Shown here piece after piece: positions 8,867 through 19,300 of a stretch of 64,000 bases of DNA (its first letter is position 1; the number at the start of each line of letters is the position of its first letter). The DNA is from Linepithema humile (taxonomy: Eukaryota; Arthropoda; Insecta; Hymenoptera; Formicidae), in assembly GCF_040581485.1 (NCBI RefSeq), contig NC_090129.1:13341501-13405500 (forward strand). The letters are read 5' to 3'. The notes below the pieces were generated by a model, which was not told where the DNA came from, searched no databases, and saw only the letters and a list, made by a program, of their open reading frames with translations. Both the position numbers and the translations under genes were made by a program.

Positions 8867-9255
8867 CACTCACCCGAAAAAAAAGCGGTACACTGAAAAT
8901 GTGGGAAAAATTCATCAAATTTCAACTGACGATAACTTCGTAAATAATAAAGATAGAAAGTTCTATAAAATATGGAAATGAAGCTAAAAATCTCTACTTT
9001 AAGAATCAATTTATTTCAATGTTGTAAAATAAATTTATTGAAAATGGCGGATGACAAAGCGCGAGCATGCAAAATTGAAAAATAATGGTTTGAGTTTGCG
9101 ACGGTGCACGGTATAAACAAAAAATTGTAGCTTATTGGGATCAAAAGCGTACGAAAGTACAGAGTCTCCTCTTTAAAATGCTTTTTTATGCATCTCGATA
9201 CGATGATTTTTCGCCGAGAGATTCGCATTTGAAGAAAAAGGCAGATTCTTACTTC
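8867..9255 (+). repeat. Left terminal inverted repeat
   Basis: Inverse of 10166-10554 over its whole length with few mismatches; matching stops abruptly at CTTC/GAAG. Confidence 0.88.
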
Positions 9256-9412
9256 AAATGCGAATCTCTCAGCGAAAAATCATCGTATCGAGATGCATAA
9301 AAAAGCATTTTAAAGAGGAGACTCTGTACTTTCGTACGCTTTTGATCCCAATAAGCTACAATTTTTTGTTTATACCGTGCACCGTCGCAAACTCGAACCA
9401 TTATTTTTCAAT
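9074..9412. repeat. Internal palindrome inside the Tc1-like element
   Basis: 9074-9234 is mirrored by 9252-9412 with a spacer of about 17 bases, so a ~160-bp perfect-looking hairpin sits next to the left terminus. It arose by an extra inverted copy of the inner part of the terminal repeat. Confidence 0.82.
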
Positions 9413-9614
9413 CAATTGTTTTGCATCCGAAGGAGATGTCTGCAGATCTTTTGCGATTTCTCCGCCCTGACTTTTTGTTTATGCTCGACCGCACATTGCG
9501 AGAAGAGTGCTTGATTTCTCTTGATCTTTTTCTTTCGAGACGCGTTACTTATTCGTACGACTTCGTCAAAGTAAACAATAATTAATCTTTTCGCATTGAA
9601 ATTATTGGTCAATT

Positions 9615-10158
9615 ATGGCGACGATAAGTCCTGAAAAAGCTGTTTAAGTTGTAGCGTTAATTGAAGATGGGAGAAGTCGAAGGTACGTTGCTGAGGCACT
9701 TGATTTATCAGTGTCAACCGTGCAACGTGCTTATGCTAGGTACTTGGAGACTAATTCTGTCCAAAGAAGACCTGGTTCGGGACGTCCTCGTTGTACGAAT
9801 GAAAACGATGACCGATTTATTGTTTTAAATTCATTAAGAGACAGACATCGAACGGCTGTTCAAATTCGAAACAATTTAAGAGATGTCCGCGAATGTAATG
9901 TATCCGTTGACACTATTCGAAACAGATTAGCGGAACACGGTCTTTTTCCGCGCAGGCCAGCAAATGTACCTTCGCTTATGCGTCGCCATCGCGTGAACTC
10001 GACTCAATTTTGCTGTCGAGCATGCAGGCTGGACATATGCAGAATGGAGTACCGTTCTTTTTAGCGACGAATCTCGTTTTTGTCTGTATTCTTCAGACGG
10101 ACGAGAACGAGTATACCGTCGCGTTGGAGAACGATTTGCAGACTGTACTGTAAGTGAG
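9615..10158 (+). pseudogene. Tc1/Tc3-type transposase, N-terminal half, broken
   Basis: ATG at 9615. Codon 11 is TAA (9645-9647); the frame then reads through a helix-turn-helix region (ALDLSVSTVQRAYARYLET), the GRPR minor-groove linker (PGSGRPRCT, about residues 55-63) and a second HTH ending in VSVDTIRNRLAEHGL. A frameshift near 10000 moves the continuation into another frame, where a SDESRFCLY segment, the first catalytic Asp region, is readable at about 10055-10085. After that the right inverted repeat begins at 10166, so the second Asp and the third acidic residue are missing. It would have bound the element ends and cut them; this copy cannot. Confidence 0.82.
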
Positions 10159-10165
10159 AGGCCTA

Positions 10166-10554
10166 GAAGTAAGAATCTGCCTTTTTCTTCAAATGCGAAT
10201 CTCTCGGCGAAAAATCATCGTATCGAGATGCATAAAAAAGCATTTTAAAGAGGAGACTCTGTACTTTCGTACGCTTTTGATCCCAATAAGCTACAATTTT
10301 TGTTTATACCGTGCACCGTCGCAAACTCGAACCATTATTTTTCAATTTTGCATGCTCGCGCTTTGTCATCCGCCATTTTCAATAAATTTATTTTGCAACA
10401 TTGAAATAAATTGATTCTTAAAGTAGAGATTTTTAGCTTCATTTCCATATTTTATAGAACTTTCTATCTTTATTATTTACGAAGTTATCGTCAGTTGAAA
10501 TTTGATGAATTTTTCCCACATTTTCAGTGTACCGCTTTTTTTTTCGGGTGAGTG
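10166..10554 (+). repeat. Right terminal inverted repeat
   Basis: Inverse of 8867-9255; also matches 9252-9412 in direct orientation over its inner part. Confidence 0.88.
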
Positions 10555-10556
10555 TA

Positions 10557-11149
10557 GAAAAGAAAATGAAAGAAATGTTACATAATATAAAATATTTCAT
10601 TATACTATTATAGTATAGATATGTAATAAAAAAATGATCAATTTATTTTGTATTTTTGTTTTTTAATCTTGCTACAGTAAGAGTTATATGACAGAAATAA
10701 TATATACTTGCCTTTACGTACATTTAAAAGTTATATATGTATGTATGGAAATATAATTGGATGCGTTAAGACTTGAGATAATTTTAAGTTAACAATATGT
10801 ACTGAAAAGGGCTAAAAATTTGGCCAAAATGTTTACAAATTAAAAATAAAAATTAATTAATTAATTAGTTAATTATCAAATATCTACATCTTGCTTCGGC
10901 TTTGGATCCTCCAAATTCAATAATATATAATTTATAACATTTTAACTTCATAATAAAATATACATTATATATTATTATTTAGCATTATATATTATTGGTA
11001 TTATTATAACGTTATAATTATTATAACATAATAATAATATTAACTGATAATAATATCGTTTATTATTATGAAATTAAGAAGTTATTAATGACGTTGATAA
11101 CACGATCGAAAATAATGACGTATTTTCGACATCGATTATAATATGTTAT
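10557..11149. other. AT-rich noncoding DNA
   Basis: No ORF or recognised repeat. Contains short ATTATTA-rich inverted tracts around 10975-11075 and the first ATGACGT motifs of the repeat that resumes at 11453. Confidence 0.5.
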
Positions 11150-11452
11150 AAGGTAGTACTTGCGCGACTATACCTGAGAAAATCATATTTCTTAGGAATA
11201 CTTTTAAATTTTAACTGCATATTAATAGAAATATTACCTACACATCTGTAAAGTTAGAAAAAGATTGACCGTATCGACTTTTATGCGTATAAAAGTGCTA
11301 ACTTTAACTTTAAATATCTCAGCCTCGGTACGGTCAATTTTTTTTTAACTTCACAGATCTGTAGGTAGTATTTCTATTAATATGCAGTTAAAATTTGAAA
11401 ATATTCCTAAGAAATATGATTTTCTCAGATATAATCGCGCAAGTACTACCTT
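11150..11452. repeat. Foldback MITE, ~130-bp arms
   Basis: AAGGTAGTACTTGCGCGA at the left and its inverse at the right. Arms 11150-11280 and 11325-11452 pair almost throughout, including the CCTACAGATCTGTGAAGTTA block. Flanks are TTATAA and TTAAGA, so a TTAA-like target is possible but not clean. It interrupts the ACGTC-rich repeat. Confidence 0.8.
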
Positions 11453-11745
11453 AAGATAAGACAAAAACACGTCAATTTTACGATATTTAGACGTCATCTT
11501 AAAAAGTCTGTTTTGTCATAAGAATGACTAAGAAATGCCGTCGAATAGACGATATCTTGCTTCGTAGAAATGACGTCAATAACTCAAAAATAATGACGTT
11601 TTTTCCACGTCAATTTATAACGTCATTAAGATGAGACAAAAGTACGTCAGTTTTACGACATTTGGACGTCATTTTAAGACGTCTAGCTCGTCCAAGAATG
11701 ACCAAAAAATGCCGTCAAATAGACGACACCTTGCTACCTGGGTAT
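11453..11745. repeat. ACGTC-rich diverged tandem repeat ending GCTACCTGGG
   Basis: Two units of ~110 bp (about 11452-11563 and 11630-11738) share the order AAGAT(A/G)AGACAAAA, ACGTCA(A/G)TTTTACGA, GACGTCAT, ATGCCGTC(G/A)AATAGACGA. They are separated by a related spacer. The right end, GCTACCTGGGT, recurs at 32668-32690 after another ACGTC-dense stretch, suggesting the terminus of one dispersed element. Confidence 0.65.
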
Positions 11746-11747
11746 TT

Positions 11748-12440
11748 TGTATTTACTACATAAGGAAAAATAAGAAAAGTATATGACATTTTTCTTCAGT
11801 GATATATATAGTATTATATGTATATTTTTCATTTATTATTTTGTCATATTTAGTTCATATTTATTTGACACCTTGTATACGCCTATGTCTTCCAGTGTTG
11901 CGATATGGGATCGGTTGTATGCGCATGTGCGGCAATACGGCGTCAGTACAGTGTCTTATACAAGTTAAACAAGGCACTGCTAAAAATATTTCAAAATTTT
12001 TTGAAATTGATTGAAATGTTCTACTTCTTTGTTTTTTAGCTGCTGGCTCCGTAGATTCCATGCTTGTAAATAAATAAATCTTACCTTATTTGTAGTCACC
12101 TAACCTCCTCATGTCAAAATGTCCCGCCATACGGTCAACACACAACATATAATGGCACTGGATCTCCATCACCGCACATGCGCAGAGCCGTACATGCGCA
12201 TACAACCGGTCTCATATCGCAACACTGATGTCTTCTCGGACATTATATTGCAGCCTTGCGACGAAATTTCATGACACACGTACACAGACCACACGTCAGT
12301 GTAGTGAGTTACCACTACAAAGAAATGCGTATACACGGACTTAGGTCCGTAGGCTACGCCGATAATGTCATTTTCATTTTTAGTACCATCGAAATGATGA
12401 CGCTTTCGCGTCGGAGTTTACCCGTCACTTCAGCATCTTC
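11748..12440 (+). mobile_element. Right-end fragment of the TTAA hairpin-array element family
   Basis: Matches 15553-15954 (GTATTTACTACATAAGG... to CACTTCAGCATC(T/C)TC) with the middle interrupted by a hAT MITE at 11893-12227. It ends at the same TTAA (12441-12444) that bounds the complete copy to its right, so two termini face each other across one TTAA. Confidence 0.82.
11893..12227. mobile_element. hAT-type MITE (335 bp) with 8-bp target duplication
   Basis: Terminal inverted repeats CAGTGTTGCGATATGGGA and TCTCATATCGCAACACTG, continuing through GGTTGTATGCGCATGT. The eight bases on each side are both ATGTCTTC (11885-11892, 12228-12235). The CAGTG start and 8-bp duplication are hAT hallmarks. 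On the minus strand around 12061-11930 there is a short frame starting MESTEPAAKKQRSRTF, which may be the N-terminus of the parent transposase. Confidence 0.9.
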
Positions 12441-13089
12441 TTAAGAGGATGCTGAAGTCATATTGTTACCGACCAAAACTTCAATTTTCTAAAAAGGGTG
12501 GCGTTTTTTATTGCTTTAATAGAATTACAAATCCTTTGGTGTAAATAAAGTACATATGCTAATCTTTCGGCAGTTGGTCAAATTTAAACCAAAAAATAAA
12601 AAAAATTTTTGAAAATTTACCGACAATGTCACCTCAAAGAATTATATCTTTTATATCAAAATTATACTGCTTCAATCTGCAAAACAAGACCATGTGCCGA
12701 AGAAGAGCGTATGAAACAATAATGGAAAACCAAAAAAATAGAGCTTAGAGACTTATTTTCAAAACGCCACCCTTTTCCAGATTTATGTAAAGCATGTGTG
12801 CAATATAGAAAGAATAAGGTAAAAAAGAGCTATAGATTAGTTCCGAGATTTTGGGATAGAGGCGCTATACAGTTCTCAGTGCTATCTGTCATATACAGAA
12901 TCTTTTAGGTTAGTTATGTGTGTGTTAGTTGTGCGTGTGTGTGTGTTTGTGTTATGTGCTACGAAATCCGGCTGAAAAAAATGGGTTGAAGGCACTCTGA
13001 AGGATAAAAAAGTGTATGTATTATACATAAATTTTGCAACATTTTTGCAAACATTTATATTATTTAATTACATACATTCATATTCTAAT

Positions 13090-14160
13090 TTCTACAAAAT
13101 ACTTTTATTCATGTGCTTTATGTGTATATATTATGTATATTATGTGCTCCATATTATGTATATTCACATCAAAGTATCTATGTAAAAAGTTAATATCATT
13201 TTGTATATTGTACATTTTGTATATTTTTATAATAAATGTATATGTCATATAACTTATTTATAAAGCATGAAATATAAAGGTATTTTTAGTTTCTTGTATG
13301 CATTATTTGTAAAAAAATCTTGATAAAAAAAACATTAATTTTGTGACTTGCAATTATCTGTTTCAATATATACTTCTTTTAAATACTTACAACTAGCCTT
13401 ATTTTATGCGTTTACCTTGGTATCTAAAATACACATCAAAATATAAAATTAATTTCTAGTTCAGTAGAAAAAAAACATTGTAGTCTTACACCAGAGAGGA
13501 ATGGGAAAATATCATGTATATGTAATAACAAATAAATCACTTTTCCACTGACATTATACACAACTTTGCAGAAATAAATTTATTCTGTGAATTTTGAATG
13601 TGTAGTGCAGTTTAAAACACACAGTCGAAATATGTCTATATTTTTGAAAAAATAATTCTGATTTTTCATGAATCACAGTGGTTTTATAAAATGTTCAATT
13701 TTAACCGTTTTTATTGGACTGTACTTTAGACAATATTATATTTTGCCATTTCTCTCTGTTGTAAGACAAGAATGTTTCTTTTCTACTGTAATAGAAATAC
13801 ATTTTCGATTTTGATACGTATTTTAAATACCAAGTTAATCACATAAAAAAAGGCTAATTGTAAGTATTTAAAAGAAGCATATAATGAAACAGATTATTGC
13901 AAGTCGCAAAATTAATGTTGTTTCTTTTATCAAGATTTTTTTACAAATGATAGACACAAAAAAATAAAAATATCTTTATATTTCATGCTTTAGAAATAAA
14001 AAATATGGCATATATCATATACATTTATTGTAAAAGAGTATACAAAATGATGTCAATTTCTTAGAAAAATATTTTGATATAAATATAGATAATGTGGAGC
14101 ATATAATATACATTATATATATACATAAAGCATATGACGTAATAAAAGTATCTTACAATA
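13090..14160. repeat. ~1.1-kb foldback inside TTAA element copy 1
   Basis: Left arm landmarks in order, ATGTGCTTTATGTGTATATATT, GCTCCATATTATG, AAAGCATGAAATATAAAGGTAT, AAACATTAATTTTGTGACTTGCAAT, are mirrored in reverse order on the right arm to 14135. Arms are diverged but collinear and the centre lies near 13620. In RNA this could fold into a long hairpin. Confidence 0.75.
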
Positions 14161-14173
14161 AAGAATAAGACAA

Positions 14174-15065
14174 GCCAGAGGCGGTTTCCTCGTGGACTGG
14201 CAATATAGAATAAGACAAGCCAGAGGCGGTTTTCTCGTGGACTGGCATTAGAAAACTCTTATTCTTGTCTTCAAGCCAGAGGCGGTTTCCTCGTGGACTG
14301 GCAATATAGAATAAGACAAGCCAGAGGCGGTTTTCTCGTGGACTGGCAATATAGAATAAGACAAGCCAGAGGCGGTTTTCTCGTGGACTGGCATTAGAAA
14401 ATTCTTATTCTTGTCTTCAAGCCAGAGGCGTTTTCCTCGTGGACTGGCAATATAGAATAAGACAAGCCAGAGGCGGTTTTCTCGTGGACTGGCAATATAG
14501 AATAAGACAAGCCAGAGGCGGTTTTCTCGTGGACTGGCATTAGAAAATTCTTATTCTTGTCTTCAAGCCAGAGGCGATTTCCTCGTGGACTGGCAATATA
14601 GAATAAGACAAGCCAAAGGCGGTTTTCTTGTGGACTGGCAATATAGAATAAGACAAGCCAGAGGCGGTTTTCTCGTGGACTGGCATTAGAAGAAAATTCT
14701 TATTCTTGTCTTCAAGCCAGAGGCGGCTTTGTCGTAGACTGGCAATATAGAATAAGACAAGCCAGAGGCGATCTTTCGTGAGTTGACAATTTTAAATAAA
14801 TATAGTCAGAGGCGATCTAACGTCAGCTGACAGTTTAGAAGAAATAGAGCTAAAGGCGATTTATTCGTGAACTGGCAAATTGTAAGAAATATTGTCAGAG
14901 GCGATCTATCGTGAGCTGACAATTTTAAATAAATATTGTCACAGACGATCTAACGTCAGCTGACAGTTTAGAAAAAAGAGAGCTAAAGACGATTTATTCG
15001 TGAACTGGCAGATTTTAAGAAATATTGTCATAGGCGATCTAACGTCAGCTGACAGATTTGAAGAA
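14174..15065 (+). repeat. Array of 27-28-nt stem-loop units (copy 1)
   Basis: Units GCCAGAGGCGG-loop-CGTGGACTGGC start at 14174, 14219, 14275, 14320, 14365, 14421 and onward, with spacing 45, 56, 45, 45, 56, giving a ~146-bp higher-order period. The linkers read AATATAGAATAAGACAA or the longer ATTAGAAAATTCTTATTCTTGTCTTCAA. From about 14806 the units change to GTCAGAGGCGATC-loop-CGTCAGCTGAC. The outer stem changes from GCCAG/CTGGC to GTCAG/CTGAC, a compensated pair. The inner GCG/CGT pairing is also kept. It is not CRISPR: units vary, spacers are repetitive and the setting is a eukaryotic transposon. Confidence 0.85.
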
Positions 15066-15961
15066 ATACGTGTTTATTTTAGTTAGCAATTTACTGCACG
15101 TGTGGTCTGTTTATATTTTATCAGATAATTTATAAGGTCATTTAACCTTTTTTTTCGCAATTGAAATTCTATCGTACGGCTGAATGATGTACATACGAGA
15201 CAAAATAGACTTATACAAGGTGTCTTATAGATATAAGTTAGATATGATAAAATATTTTATTTGAAAAATGTATGTATAATACTATATATCTAATTGGAAA
15301 AATATGTTATATGCTTTTCCTATTTTTATTCTTATGTAATAAATACAAAATAAATAAATAAGTTAATTAATTATTGAATACATACATATACATATTGAAT
15401 ATAGTTATCTTTATTTTGTATTTTATATAACTGAAATAATATATACTTTCATTATTTCAGTCATTATTATATAAAATACAAAATAAAGATAACTATTTAT
15501 TGAATATATGTGTATATGTATATATTAATTAATTGATTAATTAGTTATTTAGTATTTACTACATAAGGATAAAAGTAAGAAAAGTATATGACATTTTTCT
15601 TCAATGATATATATAGTATTATATGTATATTTTTCATTTATTATTTTGTCATATTTAGTTTGTATTTATTTGACACCTTGTATACGCTTATGTTTTCTCG
15701 GACATTATATTGCAGCCTTGCGACGAAATTTCAGTCGAGGAAACAAGCGCAAGCATCGTTTGTTTACAAACTTCCGATGACACACGTACACAGACTACAC
15801 GTCAGTGTAGTGAGTCACCACTACAAACAAATGCGTACACACGGACCTACGCGGCATAGGTCCGTAGGCTGCGCCGATAATGTCATTTCATTTTTAGTAC
15901 CATCGAAATGATGGCGCTTTCGCGTCGGAGTTCGCCCGTCACTTCAGCATCCTCTTAAATA

Positions 15962-16346
15962 TACAGAATGTTTCACACTAATCGTACCACATGGTAATGC
16001 CATATTCCTGAGATTATTTTGGGTTGAAATATTGATCCTAATGCCAAAATATCGAGACTACAATAGGTTTTAAATAAAAAGCATTTAAAGTTGATCAATC
16101 AGGTTGCTCTGAATTTTCGCGCTTAAGCACGGCATATAGCACAGTAATGAGAATATCTTCAGACATCCGTTTTTTTTTCTACATACTATGCCTAGGCGCA
16201 TAAATTCGGAAAAACTAGATTGGTTAATTTCAAATGCTTCTCATTTAAAAACTATTTCGACATTTTGGCATAAAAATTTTAATTTTTAAAATGATCTCAG
16301 GAATGTGTCATTACCGTGTGGTGCGATTAGTGTGGGATATTCTGTA
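15962..16346. mobile_element. Mariner-type MITE (385 bp)
   Basis: Inverted termini TACAGAATGTTTCACACTAA and TTAGTGTGGGATATTCTGTA continue through the TGGTAATG(C/A)CATATTCCTGAGAT block. TA flanks at 15960-15961 and 16347-16348. Related termini occur at 23975-24075 and 43548. Confidence 0.82.
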
Positions 16347-16348
16347 TA

Positions 16349-19300
16349 TTTTACCTGGCAAAATATTTCATGAATCACTCATATGTATCTCATCGCAAAA
16401 GTCTGCACGAAATTCGAATTTTTTAAGACAGTGCGATGAACGCATTATGGATTTCCCGTAGTCGTAAATAAACTCCAATGATCTAAGATTTAAGCGGCGA
16501 CGTGAATGGTTTGTGAGAGTGACTCTCGCGCGAATTACACATTATTCACATTTAATATCATACAGTAAAAATTTTAGTATGCTACGCTCGTTAAATAAGT
16601 TTATATGATAACCCTTTGTTCCTTGAAGTAGCTTGCAGATCTGCGATTGTAAAAACATTTTCTTGAAGAATAGAATTACAAGAGATTAGTGAAATCAAAT
16701 TCCCCCAATCATCAAAATCAGTAATTAATATTTGAGTCGCTTTTTAATCCTCTTCACTAGAACTTTTGACTTTCATTATAAAGTGATAAAATGATTGTCA
16801 CATTACCAGACTAAAAAAATAGAAAGAAATTTTCTTTGAATATTTTAATATTTATGAAGAAATTAAACGGTTTATTATGAAACAGTAGATTATTTAAATA
16901 ACATAATTTAAATAAATTTTTTTGTACAAAAAATAATATAAAGAGATTCGATAGAGTTGAAATCTATATCTAATTTTATCTAATTATCTAATCTTACAAA
17001 TCTATTTACATCTGAGCATCAAATAATCGAGACATCCGCAATCAATCTAAATAGTTCAATAATCGCGGCATTTCGCAAAAAGAATTTTTGCTTTCCACTT
17101 TCAAACTATAAGTACTGTGCAGTTGTTAAAACGGCGATAAAAATAATAATATTAATTGTGAAGAATTAACGACGTTTTGCCTTAATCAAGAGAAAGTGTC
17201 AAGTATAGACAAAACGCCAAAAATCGACGATGCATCCGATTTTCATGATAAACGCAACGCGCGGGAACACCGTCCGAATTGCCAAATATTATTTTGTAAA
17301 TGTATCCTCTGCCGCGCACTTTCATGTATACATTAGTTACCACTTTCTTCTTCATTGAATTACACAGATTATCTAGAGTTGTACAAATAATTTGCATATA
17401 ATCCGGCGCATCCTAATAAGTTGAATCTGGAGCCGAATTAAGATCCAGATACGCACAGCCTCCGGAATCTCATTTAGTAAGCAGATCGAAAATCCTTTTC
17501 CTTCTCTTTCTTTTGCAATATGAAAGCGCATAAATAATCTGTCGATTTTGATGCATTTCAACGAGCGTTTTCATAATGTGGGTGTAATATGCAACGTAAA
17601 TTCTTAAACATTCACGTCCTCATTAATAACAACGATCACCAGCCAAATAGTTGCCAAGAAATTTACTTTCGATTTGTCAATCAATAAGTACTTTCACCGA
17701 TACTCAAGGCATCTCGCTATACATAATTAAGATGGCCATAATTAACGACCGGGTATTAATTTAACTATTGAAGTATATATTTATACACGCGACATTATTT
17801 TAGCTTAACAGAGTGGCATGTAAACGATTTCAGATAATTGAGAATAATAGAGTACACTTGAATAGTTATAAACGAAAAAAAACAAATTAATTTAAAATTA
17901 TTTACACACAATTAAAAAATTTTTTCCAAGTTACAAAATTGTATATTATTTATTTTCTTTTCAGAATATTAGTAAAATTTTTCAAATATAAGATATAAAT
18001 TTGAGATCTAGTAAATAAAACTCTATAAACGAGAAATATAACGTTTATTAATCACCAAAATTACAATTCTCAATAATCTACGTTTGACTGATGCTTCAAT
18101 ACATGATCATGTATCATTTCTTTCAATCTATCATTTTTATGATTTGATTTTTTAAATATTTAACATTACATTATATACATTATACTGTTTCGTTATTATA
18201 TTTTATTGCAGTTTTAGATACTTGGACTACCTCAGCAACTCATCAATCAAGTTGTTTTATTATTTCGTTATTTCAAAGGGACATTTTCGTATTTATTGAA
18301 TGTATATAATAAATGGATGTCTAATGAAGCTATAGCTTGGTTAGCAGCGACATTACGTCACGGCAAGTATATTATCCGAATTAATGTTACAGCGAGATCA
18401 TTCGTGTATTGTTCAATTTCCTTCTTCACTCATCTATGACATTATGATGTTTCTGGGTTTAAATACCAAACTGTGCGTACATCTCATAAGGAAAAAAGCG
18501 ATTTTACGGCATTCATCAATCTAACTTTCCAAAACATTCATCTGATAGCGAAATAGCTGTTCGGCAATGGCGTTATCCTTCGATCTCGCATCATGATCTC
18601 TTGTATAGATGAGATCCATGACAACCTCGATGAAATTCGCGCGATTGAAATGCAAAGTCTACTGTGCGATGGACATTACTTTAACTTTCCTCACTTCCTT
18701 TTATAAAAATGCCCAGATTTCTTTGATACAATTTTTACGTTTTCTTTCACACAGCCGTATTTCGCTACCACAAACTGTCATGAATTTTGCTTATTTAAGA
18801 GACCATAAAAACAACATGTCTCGTATTAACATTCATAAAAAAGTCAAGGCTTTAAGTTTTATCTCGATTCTCATCAATTACGAATTCATAAATTTTTACA
18901 TATATTTATTATTCTAATTATATTCGCAATTTCAAATTATGTTGTTTTTAATGATCATCTGATTTCGATAAGGATTGCTTTGACTTTCATTATGTATTCA
19001 GCGTTTCTCGAAATATCGAAATGTCTCATCGAAATTTACAATTCCTCCACCTACAAGATCTACCGATCGAATAACGTCTCGATCGAAAAACGATGTCGCA
19101 AAACGCGAAAGAGAAATTAAAAATCGGGCAGGCATCACTTCCCGGAAACTCGGACATTCCCTCCTTTCTCTCACGGGGAGAATTTGACCTCCTATTACTC
19201 TCGCCAGTATGCATTTTACTTTTGGGAAAGTTCTGTTACGGCGCCGGTAACGGCTGGTGGCAACGATGACGACAACGGTCGGCGTTCGCACGCGTGTATG

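Larger units (their letters stand above)
8867..10554 (+). mobile_element. Defective Tc1-like element with 389-bp terminal inverted repeats
   Basis: Begins CACTCACCCGAAAA and ends in its inverse, flanked by TA at 8865-8866 and 10555-10556 (Tc1/mariner target). The inverted repeats 8867-9255 and 10166-10554 are almost identical. Inside are a third, inverted partial copy of the repeat (about 9252-9412) and a broken N-terminal half of a Tc1-type transposase. The right repeat cuts in where the catalytic half should continue, so it is non-autonomous. Confidence 0.88.
12445..15954 (+). mobile_element. TTAA-target non-autonomous element with hairpin-unit array (copy 1)
   Basis: Termini GAGGATGCTGAAGT and ACTTCAGCATCCTC are inverted and flanked by TTAA (12441-12444 and 15955-15958). 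The order is: a 285-bp hairpin-bounded segment (AAAAGGGTGGCGTTTT at 12487 and its inverse at 12763), a GT-rich tract (~12915-12955), a ~1.1-kb foldback (13090-14160), an array of 45/56-bp units (14174-15065), and a right segment with a CGGACCTAC...GTAGGTCCG-like hairpin near 15842-15866. There is no long ORF; the 60-107 codon frames inside are A/T-rich and repetitive and unlike any protein I know. TTAA targeting suggests mobilisation by a piggyBac-like or other TTAA transposase. Class not proven. Confidence 0.82.

Noticed and set aside
13034..13252. 72-codon hydrophobic frame, also present at 56917-57135
   Set aside because: Lies in the arm of a foldback, is Ile/Tyr/Cys-rich through TA-rich sequence, and is repeated only because the element is duplicated.
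14174..15065. Regularly spaced repeats resembling a CRISPR array
   Set aside because: Units vary, spacers are themselves repetitive, no cas genes, and the array lies inside a eukaryotic transposon present in two copies.
15588..15911. 107-codon frame repeated at 59605-59928
   Set aside because: Composition follows TA-rich sequence of the TTAA element; the truncated relative at 11748 breaks it; no motif.
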